This document shows, piece by piece, positions 1 through 12,100 of a DNA stretch of 64,000 nucleotides (the stretch's first letter is position 1; each line of letters starts with the position of its first letter). The position numbers and the translations under genes were made by a program. The stretch lies in the NCBI GenBank assembly GCA_028274465.1, contig CM051456.1, forward strand, positions 127,674,880-127,738,879, given 5' to 3'. Source of the stretch: Plantago ovata. Its lineage: Eukaryota; Streptophyta; Magnoliopsida; Lamiales; Plantaginaceae. Below the pieces are notes generated by a model that searched no databases, was not told the DNA's origin, and saw only the letters and a list, made by a program, of their open reading frames with translations.

Positions 1-1400
1 TTCTTATTCCTGTCTTACATTTTTAATATTTGTCCTTTTCTCTTTTCAAATCTAAATGTGCATGCTCATTCTTTTTATTTATCTACGTGGCATGTTTTAA
101 TGATTTAAATCATATCCACATTAATTCAATGTTAAACATATACTCCTCTGTCCCACTATAATTTACTCACTTTGATTATTTTTTTAGTTAACAACGTTCA
201 ACTTTGACCACATTGTTTTAAAAAACTATAATGATAAAATGTATAATAAAATTATATTATGAAATTTCAAGGTCTATATTTTCATAATATAATTTTGTTG
301 AATATTTTATTAATATGGTTTACTAGATGAATAAATTTATTCGTCGCAAAATAAGCTAGCAACAAGCAAACTAGCCATGAGGGGTTATTTCTTCACTAGA
401 CGGCTTAGCGACGAATCCTTTTTTTTTTTTGTGTGTGTGTGTGGTGTTTGAGTCGTATACTCATCCAGTAAATTTGTACCTCTCACTTTCGTACGCCTCT
501 CTTTTAAATTATATTATATTTTCATAATATAATTTTGTTGAGTATTTTATCAATATGGTTTACTAGATGAATAAATTTGTCGCAAAATAAGCTAGCAACG
601 AGCAAAATAGCCACGGGGTTATTTTTTCACTAGACGGCTTAGCGTCGATTTTTATTTTATTATTATTTCTTTTTTTTGTGTGTGTGGTGTTTGAGTTGTA
701 TACTCATCCAGTAAATGTGTACCCCTCACTTTCCTACGTCTCTCTTTTAGATTTGAAGCCCTCGCTTGCATATACGTTAGATGACGGGAGTGATAACGTT
801 TCACATGAAAGTGGACATTGTTATCTTCATGTACCGGTCCAACGTGACGTTCTTCTGTCCGAATCTACACGTCATTTGGGGGTTTGACATCTTCACCGGT
901 GACTATTGTTATATCTTTCCTATGAAAAGTTACCATGCAGTTACATTGAACGGATATTCTGATGTGGCAAATGAAATAGTGGAGCACTGTTAAAATGTTC
1001 TTGTTCTCCAATTATATTTATTTTTCTTTTCTTGTGTGCTTATTTAGTCTTTTCTCAACCATTTTAAATTTTTATTTCTTATTCTTGTCTTACATTTTTA
1101 AACTTTGTCCTTTTCTATTTTTAAATCTAAATGTGCATATTTTTAAAAAAAATCTACGTGTCTTGTTTTAGTGATTTAAATCATATCCACATTAATTCAA
1201 GGTTGAACATATACTCCCTCTGCGCCACAATAATTTACAAACTTTGATTTTTTAGTCCACGATGTACGACTTTGACCACATAATATTTTTAAACTATAAT
1301 GATATAATGTATAATAAAATTATATTATGAAATTTCAAGGTCTATATTTACATAATGTAATTTTGTTGAATGTTTTATCAATATGGTTTACGAGTAACTT
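1..1400. repeat. Direct duplication of a ~300-bp block, about 1.08 kb apart
   Basis: The first ~320 bases recur, diverged, from about 1077 to 1400. Both copies carry the same order of landmarks: a ttcttattc(c/t)tgtcttac start, a caaatctaaatgtgcat-like stretch, gatttaaatcatatccacat, and then a tactcc(c)tct MITE-like end. No gene is visible between them; short open frames at 678-993 have no recognisable protein content. I see this as duplicated non-coding, probably transposon-derived DNA. Copy identity was judged by eye. Confidence 0.7.
275..754. repeat. Tandem duplication, two units of ~240 bp
   Basis: Two adjacent diverged copies, about 275-514 and 515-754. Each runs from tatattttcataatataatt through gcaaaataagctagcaac and cactagacggcttagcg, then a T-run, a GT-run and gtatactcatccagtaaat. 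The shift is 240-243 bases, with small indels in the T and GT runs. It is nested inside the larger duplicated region. No coding content was recognised. Confidence 0.8.
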
Positions 1401-1658
1401 GTGGTCAAGTTCAAAAGATATTGATCGAAAAAAATCAAATTGGGTAAATTGTAACTAGATAGATGGAGTCTATAGAGTATTATTTGGATATTTGAATGTA
1501 TATGTATAGTTACAAACATATGAAAAATAATTTTATTTTTAATTTTTTTTTTTTTAATGTTTTATGATCAATATGGTTTACGAGTAATTTGTGGTCAAAT
1601 TCAAAAGATGTTGATTGAAAAAAGTCAAATTGAGTAAATTGTAATGGAATATAGGAAG
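1214..1658. mobile_element. Stowaway-like MITE with internal duplication
   Basis: The left end reads TA-ctccctctgcgccacaa and the right end, reverse-complemented, reads TA-cttcctatattccatta. This is a degenerate terminal inverted repeat next to TA dinucleotides, the hallmark of Stowaway (Tc1/mariner) MITEs. The inverted similarity extends inward: aatttac, then a ctttga-like stretch. Inside, about 160 bp (1381-1540) is repeated at about 1567-1730, so a second partial right end lies near 1470. No transposase is present. Confidence 0.6.
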
Positions 1659-1750
1659 TACTATAGAGTACTATTTGGATATTTGAATGTATATGTATAG
1701 TTACAAACATATGAAAAATAATTTTATTTTAAAAATTATTTTATGAGAAA

Positions 1751-2780
1751 AAAGTATATTTAACTTGGACCCCTCAGAATTTTCGTTATTGCTTCGCAAC
1801 TGACGTATCCTATTTCAAACTTCATTATCGAACCAAGAAGAACATTAATTCCGGTGGTGTATATATTACATGCACTTATAACACACTTAGAAGGAGTAAG
1901 ATTGGACAAAAGAAGATAGAAAGAACTAAAACATGATCAGAGCAACAAAGAAATAAGAAAAAACCCGATCACCTTGCAATGAATCTCTTTGACCAACTGC
2001 TCGTACTAATGAACTCCTACTACACACAACCGCAACGAAACTGATGTTGGCCGGGAAATATGTGGAGAGCTAGCTGGGTAAGAGGTGAAGAAGATTGAAT
2101 TGGTGGTGCAGCCTTTAAAAGGAAGATCATGCAGTGAAAAGGAGAGTTAATGTTGTACTACGATTTTGAGAAATATGAGCTAGCTGTCAAACAATGAAAC
2201 AATTAATTAAACCTGAGTTCAATTTTTTCAAAAAATATTGGCCTAACTTTTCTCGCACTATTCATCTCATCACAACTAAATAAGGTCTTAGCCCTTTATT
2301 AGATAGAGTAGTGGAATAGCAAGAAGAGAAAGAGGTCGAGTCTTCGAACCCAGAGATATAATGTAGTTTATGATACAGTAAAAACTCTCTAAATAAATAC
2401 TCTATAAAGTAATAAACTTATTGTAGTAATAAAATTCTCGATCCCAACTTGGAACTAGTTTTAAATAAGAATAAACTCTCACATTGTAGTATTCCATTGT
2501 AATATACTCCACATTGTAATATTCTCGGTCCCGTCTCGTGCTATACTACTGTCTTTCTATTTACAATACTTACTATTTAAAGCTTATTCAAAGTACTTGT
2601 GTAAAGTTGTGTGCGAATAAGACTTTAACTCTTGATTTGAAGTCACATCTTTTAATTTACATGTAAACCTTTTTGTTGAACCCATAATTTCCATATTAGT
2701 TTATTTGTCAATCTTGTTGTATATTCATTTATTTATTTGTTTAGTTGATATATGTGAAGTATATATTATCTAGTTTAGTA
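1751..2780. other. Intergenic, no gene seen
   Basis: AT-rich sequence without a convincing open frame or splice-consistent exon set. About 2375-2560 is rich in short related phrases (attgtaat, actctcta, ctcggtccc), which suggests a degraded repeat, but I could not assign it to a family. Confidence 0.5.
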
Positions 2781-5040
2781 CAATATATAACACATGGCAA
2801 CACAAGTTTAACATGTATTTTGACATTTAAACATTACTATATAATACTATGTCTAGTATATTACAAATTCTTCCTTAAGACCACCTTCCTAATAAAGACC
2901 ATGAGACCAAAATCCGGATTACTACAACAAAATCCATATGAGTAAAATCTCGGTGGTTGTTTGGTTATTACATTTAACTTTAGGGACTGGGTTGTAAAAT
3001 AAAAGGTATAATCCGACTAAAACCCCCAAATTAGAAAAAAAAACAGGTTGATCGCATTTCTTTAGTCACGGAGGAGTAGCTAGGACGAGGAAAAGGAATA
3101 TAATGAGAAGATGAAGAAGAAGAAGAACAAGAAGAAGAAAATGATGACTTTTTTTGTGCTCTACTAGTACTACTTACTAGTCTTCTTATTAGTCTAATAT
3201 TTCAACGGAAGGAGGAACTAGTAGTAGTAATTACGCTCTGATATGAGGATGGATGATGAAATATTATAGATCGATGGAGAGACATTTTGGATCTAATCAT
3301 CTCCTACTCCCCAGCATACATATAAAAAAACATAAGAGTACTACCTCTGTAACAAAATTAAACAATGACAGAGAGAATATGATGAAGGTAATTATTTGAA
3401 CGTGATGGTATGTTAAAGTTTATAAGAAAATGATTTTCTATATGTTTGAGTTTTATATACTGTTTGTCTGAGTTTTATGTGGTGTTTGTTTGAGTTTTAC
3501 ATCTATCATATGTGAGGATTAATTATGTGAGGTTTACTTGATATTAATATTTTGCTATGTTGCTTGTCTGAGGCTTACATATATACGTATATATGGTTTT
3601 TGTTTGAGTTTTTCATGTATCATATGTGAGATTTACTTAAGGATAACTTTTAAATGTTTGAGTTTTATATACACTTTGTTTGAGTTTTATGTGATGTTTG
3701 TTTGAGTTTTACATCTATTATATGTGAGGATGAAAAAAGGTGAATAAGATTGATGAATCGGATGAGTTCAAGGAAACAAAAGATCAAGGTAGTTTTTTGA
3801 ACAAAAGTGATGGTATGTTAAAGTTTATAAGAAAATGATTTTCTATATGTTTGAGTTGTATATACTGTTTGTTTGAGTTTTATGTGGTGTTTGTTTGAGT
3901 TTTACATCTATCATATGTGAGGATTAGGGTGAGGTTTACTTGATATTAGTATTTTGCTATGTTGCTTGTTTGAGGCTTAGATATATATGTATATATGGTT
4001 TTTGTTTGAATTTTTCATGTATCATATGTGAGATTTACTTGAGGATAAGTTTTATATATTTGAGTTTTATATACTGTTTGTTTCGAGTTTTATGTGGTGT
4101 TTGTTTGAGTTTTACATCTGTCATATGTGAGGATGAAAAAAAAGTAAATAAGATTGATGAATCAGAGGAGTTCAAGGAAACATAAGATCAAGGCAATTAT
4201 TTGAACAAAAGTGATAGTATGTTAAAGTTTATAAGAAAATAATTTTCTATATGTTTGAGTTTTATACGGTGTTTGTTTGAGTTTTACATTTATCATCTCG
4301 CTTCTCCACCTTCAAAAAAACCACTTTAACCACAACAACCAGCATTATCAATAATCATGATCACGTAATAATACATATGAGTTTCATACGAAAAATCAAG
4401 TGCAAATAGAAAGATCATCTCACTCAAGCAAATTACCAAACACCTTATGTGCAAGTGCAATACTCATCATCATATCATCTCAGGGGATTATCAAACTTCG
4501 ATTTCACCATTCACTGATCCAATCGAGGTTCTACACACGGATCTAACAATCAATCTCGTCATTAATCATCATCCAATTCGAATCGATCAACCCAACTCAA
4601 CAATAATTTTTTTTCCACAGTTTTGAAATCTCCAAGGATATCCAGAGTTTTGAAATCTCCATGGATATGGACCTTCAAAGTCCATCAATGGGCTGTCCAT
4701 GGAGTGCAGCAAGCAATCTCGTTGTTCATCCATGGAAGAATATGGGCGTCTTTTGAGTTTAACGCTGAGCTGAGAGTTTAAGCGTTTTCTTTCTTTCTTC
4801 CGTGTTGGTCTGTTACGAGTTTATTCCGGGTTATAGAGAATGACCCATATTCTGGTCCGGATAATATTATGACCCGCGAGATATGTGGCTTCTTTGATCT
4901 GGTTTGATCTACTTTCTAGTTCCTTTGAGTCTCATTTTGATCTCACGGATCGAGTGGTCTCACAGGAGACGTTTCTAGTATATTGCACATGATAACACAA
5001 GTTTAACATGTATTTTGACATTTAAACATTATATAATGTT
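2781..5040. repeat. 2.2-kb block flanked by a ~55-bp direct repeat
   Basis: About 55 bases at 2789-2845 (aacacaagtttaacatg, then tattttgacatttaaacatta) recur almost unchanged at about 4984-5037. Between them lie GA-rich microsatellite-like DNA (3108-3140), the 404-bp tandem repeat, and about 0.7 kb of unique-looking sequence with no gene. The flanking repeat could mark a segmental duplication or a decayed insertion. It lacks clear LTR features such as TG...CA ends, a primer-binding site or retroelement coding. Confidence 0.5.
3381..4320. repeat. 404-bp higher-order tandem repeat (~2.3 copies)
   Basis: Units begin near 3381, 3781 and 4185 with gat(g/c)aaggtaattatttga-like sequence and then ggtatgttaaagtttataag. 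Within each unit a shorter motif, gtttgagttttat or gtttgagttttaca, recurs about every 20-30 bases, often followed by catatgtgagga. It is therefore a repeat within a repeat. Short open frames across it reflect this low complexity and are not called as genes. Confidence 0.8.
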
Positions 5041-5228
5041 ATTTTGGTAGAAAAAAATTATATACAAAATTCTATTTAGGAACAAACTTATTATAATATT
5101 TTTTTTTTGCTAGTACCAACACTATTAATTAATGTACGATTGTATTTAGAGTTGTAAGATGGTTAATTACTTAAGTTAAGTTAGACAGGGTGATTTAAAA
5201 ATAAATAGAAAACCAACCAACAGGTGAC

Positions 5229-5779
5229 TTGGGATGGCAATGGGCCGGGTTGAGTCGGGCCGCCAGAGGCCCGGTCCAGGCACGACACATTTGGCCCAGG
5301 CCCAGGCCCCGCCCAAGCCCGAATACGGGCCTAAAATTTAGGCCAAGCCCAGCCTATCATGGGCCAGGCCGGCTCGGGCCGGGCTCGGGCCTGACCCATT
5401 TTTACTTTTTTTTTTCAAAAGAAATAAAAAGACAATCATATTATTAAATCAAAAAAATTTTAAAAATTAGAAATTAAAAGATTTAAGAAATTAAAACAAA
5501 AAATGCTTCAAGTAGTTATAAATTATTGAATGTGGTGTATATTAAAATATATAATTCAATAGAGAATTTTGTAAATACATAGAAAAGTATGAAAAATATA
5601 TACATTACAGCTTAATTTAATACTACTAATGTATAAATAACAAATTAAATAATTATATTTATATATATTACATATAATATATACAAAAATATAGTATACA
5701 CTTGGGCCGGGCCGGGCTAGAATTTCAGGCCCAGGCCCGACCCATGGACCTATATAACAAGCCCAAGTCCATCCCAAAA
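5229..5779. mobile_element. GC-rich, hAT-like non-autonomous element
   Basis: Two blocks dense in gggcc/ggccc (5231-5397 and 5703-5775) flank about 300 bp of very AT-rich DNA. The outer ends form a short inverted repeat: ttgggatggc on the left, and ttttgggatgg when the right end is reverse-complemented. The flanks caggtgac and agggtgac match at 6 of 8 positions, which would suit a decayed 8-bp hAT target duplication. A gggatggcaa-type start is common in plant hAT-derived repeats. No transposase is present and the assignment is tentative. Confidence 0.4.
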
Positions 5780-5829
5780 GGGTGACCGGGCGGGCCTGGC
5801 CCGACCCTGTTTTACAATAATGTCTTATG

Positions 5830-6113
5830 CGAAGTATTTCTTACTTGGGGTTATAATTTAGAATTGGACATTTAGTAGGGGTGTAATTGTAGTTTACACA
5901 CTACAGTACACAGTACTCTTCTTCTTCTCCCTTCCCTCCCTTTTTTTGGAGAAAAGAAAAACCCTTGTTAAACCTACTCCTTAATCCTGCAACTTCTCGC
6001 ATCCTTGCTTCCGCTCTAATGGAAATCAACCATACATAACTCACACGAAAACCGGTCGATTGTATTAAACCTGTTTCCTCACATACAGATAAAGCGGAGA
6101 TTCAGAAACGAAG
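5830..6113 (+). promoter_or_regulatory. Presumed promoter and 5' leader of RAD50
   Basis: The region directly before the RAD50 ATG includes a CT-rich tract (about 5918-5950), typical of plant transcript leaders, and no upstream ATG near the start codon that would clearly interfere. No TATA box stands out. The transcription start is not determined from sequence. Confidence 0.4.
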
Positions 6114-9100
6114 ATGAGTACCGTTGACAAAATGTTGATAAAGGGCATTCGGAGCTTCGACCCCGAAAATAAGAACGTCATCACCTTCTTCAGGCCCCTC
6201 ACTCTCATCGTTGGCCCTAACGGAGCTGGAAAAACTGTAATACTCTCATCTTCCTCAATTTTATCAAATTTTTAGTGTTTGTAGCTTTATATACTGTGTT
6301 GTTGTACCTTAGGCTATGAGAATTGTGCATTCGGTATATTATCGGTGTTTGGTTGCCTCTACTAGGCTTTCGTGTGTTAATTTTACCCGTTTGCCTTGAT
6401 TGATTTACCTGTACCATGAGCTTTCGATGTGTTAGTTCATAGCGAGCACGCTGATTCAGCTTACTGAATACTGCAAGTTATTAAACTATGTCTGCCTTTT
6501 CGTTTGGTCCAATCTGGAATAAGAATGCTGCTGCGATGATACTTTTAGAGAAGTTACTGATTGTAGAAAACATGTTAAGGGTCATAGAAAATGAAAAGTG
6601 TGGAGTATGTGCTAGTACAGCGGAGACGGAGAGAGAGCATGTAGGGAGTTAATGTAACCTATGTTTAACAACTACGATAGGAAGAACATCTAAAATAATG
6701 GCCGAGTTCATGAGATTGCAGGAGCATATGAGTGAGAATGTGGAGTGAAGGATTTTAGCTCTGAACTAATGCAAGCACTAGTTGACATTGAAATATAAGT
6801 AGTTTGATGACTTGATCTCTACTTCTACAGTAAGTATTCATAGGGATGCAGTCATAAGATCTTTCGAGCTTTCGACAAATTTGGGTATTGTAGTGAAGTT
6901 ACTTGCATAAATATGGACCCTTCCACCAAGCTTTTAGGCTCTAGCCTGCCTTGCGACACTGTGCCTGCGTAAGAGTGCTTACTTCAAGCACTACAAATTG
7001 TTCCCTAAGCACAGTCAATGGTGTCTAAAATGCATCAAGAGGGAAAGACAGGTGAGAAAAGAAGCATCCGAGACGCAGAGGGAGGGAGGAGGGGAGGTGG
7101 ACTGGCACTGACTGTGTGATGATATCATTTATATCGCAGAGCTCTTTAAACAAAACCTGGTTTTTCATGTCATGTAAACGTCCGATGCTTACCATTGAGC
7201 AGTGCACCAAGGGTAATTTATGTATCGAATAGTTTCAATTGATGTCCGATCTCGAAGAGAAGGAAAAGACCTTAGAGGGGTGGGGTTTTATGATCCAATA
7301 AAGGAATATTGTAATATACTGATAGTGCTGTATTGTCATACAAGTGAAACCCATATTCTCCAGCATTCCTCCGTCTGGGCTCAACCTGAAGTTCAATTTG
7401 AATGAGTCCGGTCATCTAACAAGTAGACTATGTTCTTCTGTACTAGTATCTATGGCAACAATACATTCTTGCCTAGCTTCTTTCTACATCGCTGTGTATA
7501 TTAGCATTCCTATAGATATCAAAGTTTGTATCTTAAATTATTTTATTTAGTCTAAAGTCCTAGCCAGGCTGAAATCTCCAACCTGCAGTTGAACCACATG
7601 CGAACTGTAAAGGGTCTTACTCGTTATTTATTACCCCCCCCCCCCCCCTCCTCCCTCTTTTTTTTTTTTTCATAAATTATTTTGATCAGACCTCTCCCAC
7701 TGGATTGTTTATTGAAGGATTTATGTACTTCCCACAAATTAAAACATATTCGAGTGAAAATGTGTTCTGTTCTAGGCATTAGTGAGTACTTAAAGCAATG
7801 TACTAGTGCAAATTGAGAGTGAAGATTAGTGTTCTTTGAATTTCTTTTGCCTTGACATTATGTTGAAAATCACATCACCAGTCTTATTTAGTCTCTTTAG
7901 TAGTTTAGCCATGCTTCGCCTTTTACAAATTTCTTCCCGTTATTTCCATATAATCGGTGGGAAATGGTCAATCTGTATGTAATAATATATTATTTGTTTG
8001 TAGACTGTAATTGAGTGCCTGAAAGTAGCCTGCACTGGTGAACTTCCTCCAAATGCACGATCTGGTCACAGCTTCGTCCATGACCCCAAGGTGTGTACAC
8101 ACTTTGTCTCTACATGTACTTATTTAAATTATACTGAATGTTTCCCAACGTTAAAATTCTGAGGGTTATACTGCCTTTAGGTAGCTGGAGAGACAGAGAC
8201 AAAAGGTCAGATAAAACTGAGATTCAAGACAGCTGCGAGGAAGGATGTGGTCTGCATAAGGTCCTTTCAGCTGACTCAGAAGGCTACTAAGATGGAGTAC
8301 AAGGCTATTGAATCTGTGCTCCAGACGATAAATCCTCAGACTGGAGAGGTAAAACTATGTAGCAATGGTAACATACAATGTACATGGCATATCACTGGCC
8401 TTCTCTTTATCTTCATCGTTTTTTTTTTTCCCTTCAAAAGTGAGGATTTCGTTTACATGACTTTAGTTTGTGAAGACTAGAAATTATTCATCACAGTGAG
8501 GTTCTTTTGCATATTATTTTCAGCAGATCAACGTGTTAACACTGCAAAAATGATTTTAGTCAGCTGAATCTGGATTCTAGGGTGTGGATTTCCTGAATTG
8601 CAGTGTTTTGCTCTAATTAATTATCATGATGATGACAAGTTTTGTTTGCTACAATTATGAATGCATCAAAGAGTAACTTGTTGACTTTTGGACTTGATTA
8701 AGTTCATTCTTTTTCCTTCTGTTCCACTCAAGTCTTACATTTTGATAAACCATTAACAGAATGTCCTTTCGGCTGGATCTGATCTTGCTATCAAAAATTC
8801 TGTTCATAGTTCATTCCTCAGTCCTCACTGTTGTAACTTGTAAGCTGATAAGTGCCGAAAGAATATAGGCGTCAACTCTTTGCTGCAATCAATATATTTA
8901 CTGCAAAAATTTACATTTTTAAACCTTGTACGAAACATAAACGTTACATTCATTTACTCTAGTATGCCAGAGATGTCAATGCATTTCATCCACATTTTCT
9001 ACTCTTTACTGTGCGCCCTGTGCTCTGAAACTTACAAGCTTCTTCCGAAGCTTAGTTTTCTTTGCGTGAAATTATCATACGAACTAGTACATATTAGTGA

Positions 9101-12100
9101 ATTCATTTCTGATTTCTGTGATGTATAGTTTCTTTCCAGTTATATCCACACAGGTTTTGAGTTTCTATTACTTCTGAGCGTCTTAAATTGGACTGATAAG
9201 TAATGTTGAGTTTGTTTTTACTAGATTATTTTTAAATTAAGGCTAACTGAGTATCCTTCTAATGAACGCTTTTATGCTTCTGAGTGACAGAAAGTTTGCT
9301 TAAGTTACCGATGTGCTGATATGGACAGAGAAATTCCTGCTCTTATGGGTGTCTCTAAGGCTGTACTGGAGAATGTCATATTTGTTCATCAAGATGAGGC
9401 AAACTGGCCACTGCAAGATCCATCAACACTAAAAAAGAAGTTTGATGATATCTTCTCTGCGACTAGGTATCCTCATCCTCTGTCCACAGCCCATTATGCA
9501 TCAGTATTAGTGTACTGCCTTTTTTCTTCAACCCATCTTTCAACAGCGCTGAGAAAGAATTTTGGTGATATATTCTGAGTGATTGCATGTCTAGTTTTCG
9601 ATAAGCAACCTTCCCCATGTATTACTGTTTTGCCTGTTATTGTATTCACGTCTTGAGGCTCTAAATTCTTATTTTTGGATATGGTTAAATATTACTCCCT
9701 CCATTTTTATTTGTGTCATTTTAGAATTATCACACATACTAAGGATCCTAAATTTTAGGTAAGAGAAAGCTATCCATAGTATAAAAAAGTGTTTTGCTAT
9801 TAGTAGTGAATATTGATGTAATAGAGAGATAAACGTAATAATAGTATAAAGATGTCTTGATATTCTCAAAACGACACTTACTTTCAAAAGTGTAAAATTA
9901 GTAGAACGGCACATAATTTAAATTGGAGTTAATAATTTTCACTGGAATTAAGTTTGATGATAGGGTTGATAACCAAGACAATTGATTGAAATTTTCTTGT
10001 TAAAATACTCTATTTGGAGAGGTTTGTTTGGTATATAGCTAAAAGAAGCTTTTGTTTATTACTGTTAATTACAGGACAATCTTCCAATTATAAGAGGGGC
10101 CTAATGAATAACAAGTAGTTAACTACTTAACACTTGTATTGAGATGTTTTCAGTTTCTTGATTTTATTTACTGTGCTTGAATGTGGTTCTGTAAATTATC
10201 GAAAGCTCTCATTTAGTGTATTTCCATCATTATTTCTATTGCTTCCAAATAATTTCCTGGAATTCTTGTAAGAAAAAAGGGGCTGTTTTTACTCTTTTCC
10301 CTTGTTTGTTTCCTAGGTATACGAAGGCACTAGAGGTTATTAAAAAACTCCATAAAGACCAGGCCCAGGAAATAAAGTCATATAAACTGAAACTGGATCA
10401 TCTACAGACACTGAAGGATGCTGCTTTTAAGGTTTGTATTGATAAACTGATGCACCACAATAAGAGATGTAGAAAGCACAACGATGTTCAATTTATTTAT
10501 TTTTTATTTTTTTAATCATAGAATTGAAATTGAATTACTTCAATATAGTGTAGATTACGAACAGGGAAATTAAATACAAAGATGAAAGTTGAAGTTCTTT
10601 CAAAATATAGACATTTTAACTGAGTTGTCGGAGAATAGCACATTTGCTTCTGAATTTAGTGGAGTTGGCTTGGTATTTTAACATCTTAAAACTAGATTCA
10701 TCTATATTTAAAGTTTCATTTGAGGTTATCTAGTCTGGTCAAAGATCACAGTAGCTGTCAGTAGGGAGCTATATAGCTTATTTTTTAATAACACATCTTG
10801 CTTTTCAAGGGTCCTTCTTGTTTGGCCGCCCAATTTATTGGATTTCTTCATCACCAATCAGTAAATTCATTAACCATGGTCTATGTACTTCAAAGAAATC
10901 CTCCGGTTTCTGTCGTTCCCTTAGTCAGTTACCATGGAAATCATGTACGTCGAGGTATCATGTCTCTGTCCATCATTTCTTAGTCCTTGCCATTTATATG
11001 GAATTATCCTTGAATATAGCTTGATTAGCTTGTTTGGATTGAATGTGAGATTAGAGATGATAAATTCGGGAATTAAGGTTGTTTGCAAGCATATAATTTG
11101 ATCGCTCAGATGGTGATATACAACGGATTAATGTTTTTTTTTTCTTTTCCTTTTTTTTTGTTTTTTTTTGTTTTTTGTATTTAATGAAATGGTATGTTTG
11201 AATACACGTGCACAAATTTACAAAAATGCCATTGTATAATTGATAATGGTACAAATGGCCAGGGTTAAATACAACTCAAGTTATTAATTGTACAATCTAT
11301 CTAATGGCTATGATTAATCTCAAATGAAATGGACGTATGTTAAGCAAATACAACCTGGTACAGACCGTAGACTAGGCCTAGTTTACATTATCACTGATCT
11401 AAAGAACAATGTACTAGTTAGACCTCATAAAGCCCTTGTCAAAGTTGTTCATATATTACCTATATGGTTTTGTGTGACATCCCTACAACTCAATTTGTGT
11501 TTCTACCAAAGGCATCTAATGCTACTCTATTTTGTATGGTAAATTGCCTAATATTAAATTTTCAGTAATTTGGTTCATCCTTGAATTTCAAACCATTAGT
11601 TTAGTATGCCATTGTTTTACATATTTCTGCGAAAACAAATTTCCATCTGCACTGACACTATCATATGCTTGGATGGTATAACTAATCCAAAGTATCTTAG
11701 TCACACGATACATAACTCAGATGTATTTTATATTATGTTACTCTAAAATGCATGGAATCTGCCCTTGGTTGGTGTTTTCCTGGGAGGATGATTCTAAAAG
11801 TTTGATTTATTGGAGACATAGCCTCAGTGCTGATGATGCCTGAATTTCATATGTAGAAATCTGAACATAAAATGTTACTGGCTTTATATATTATTTGTGA
11901 AATCTTCAAAGATTGACCTAATTGATGCTTTCTTTACATACTTTGGTTGTTTTATTTATTCAATTATTTACTTTTCATCCGGGTGCTTATTAATCAATTT
12001 TGATGTGACCCAGCTCCGCGAGAGCATTGCTCAAGATGAAGAGAAGTCAGAAGCATCAAACAGACAAATCCAGGAGCTTGACATGAAAATTCATAATATA

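Noticed and set aside
678-993. Small overlapping open frames as genes
   Set aside because: They lie within duplicated repeat DNA, overlap in different frames and have no recognisable domain.
3380-4320. CRISPR-like array
   Set aside because: Unit length (~404 bp) and internal structure do not fit, and the window is a plant nuclear genome.
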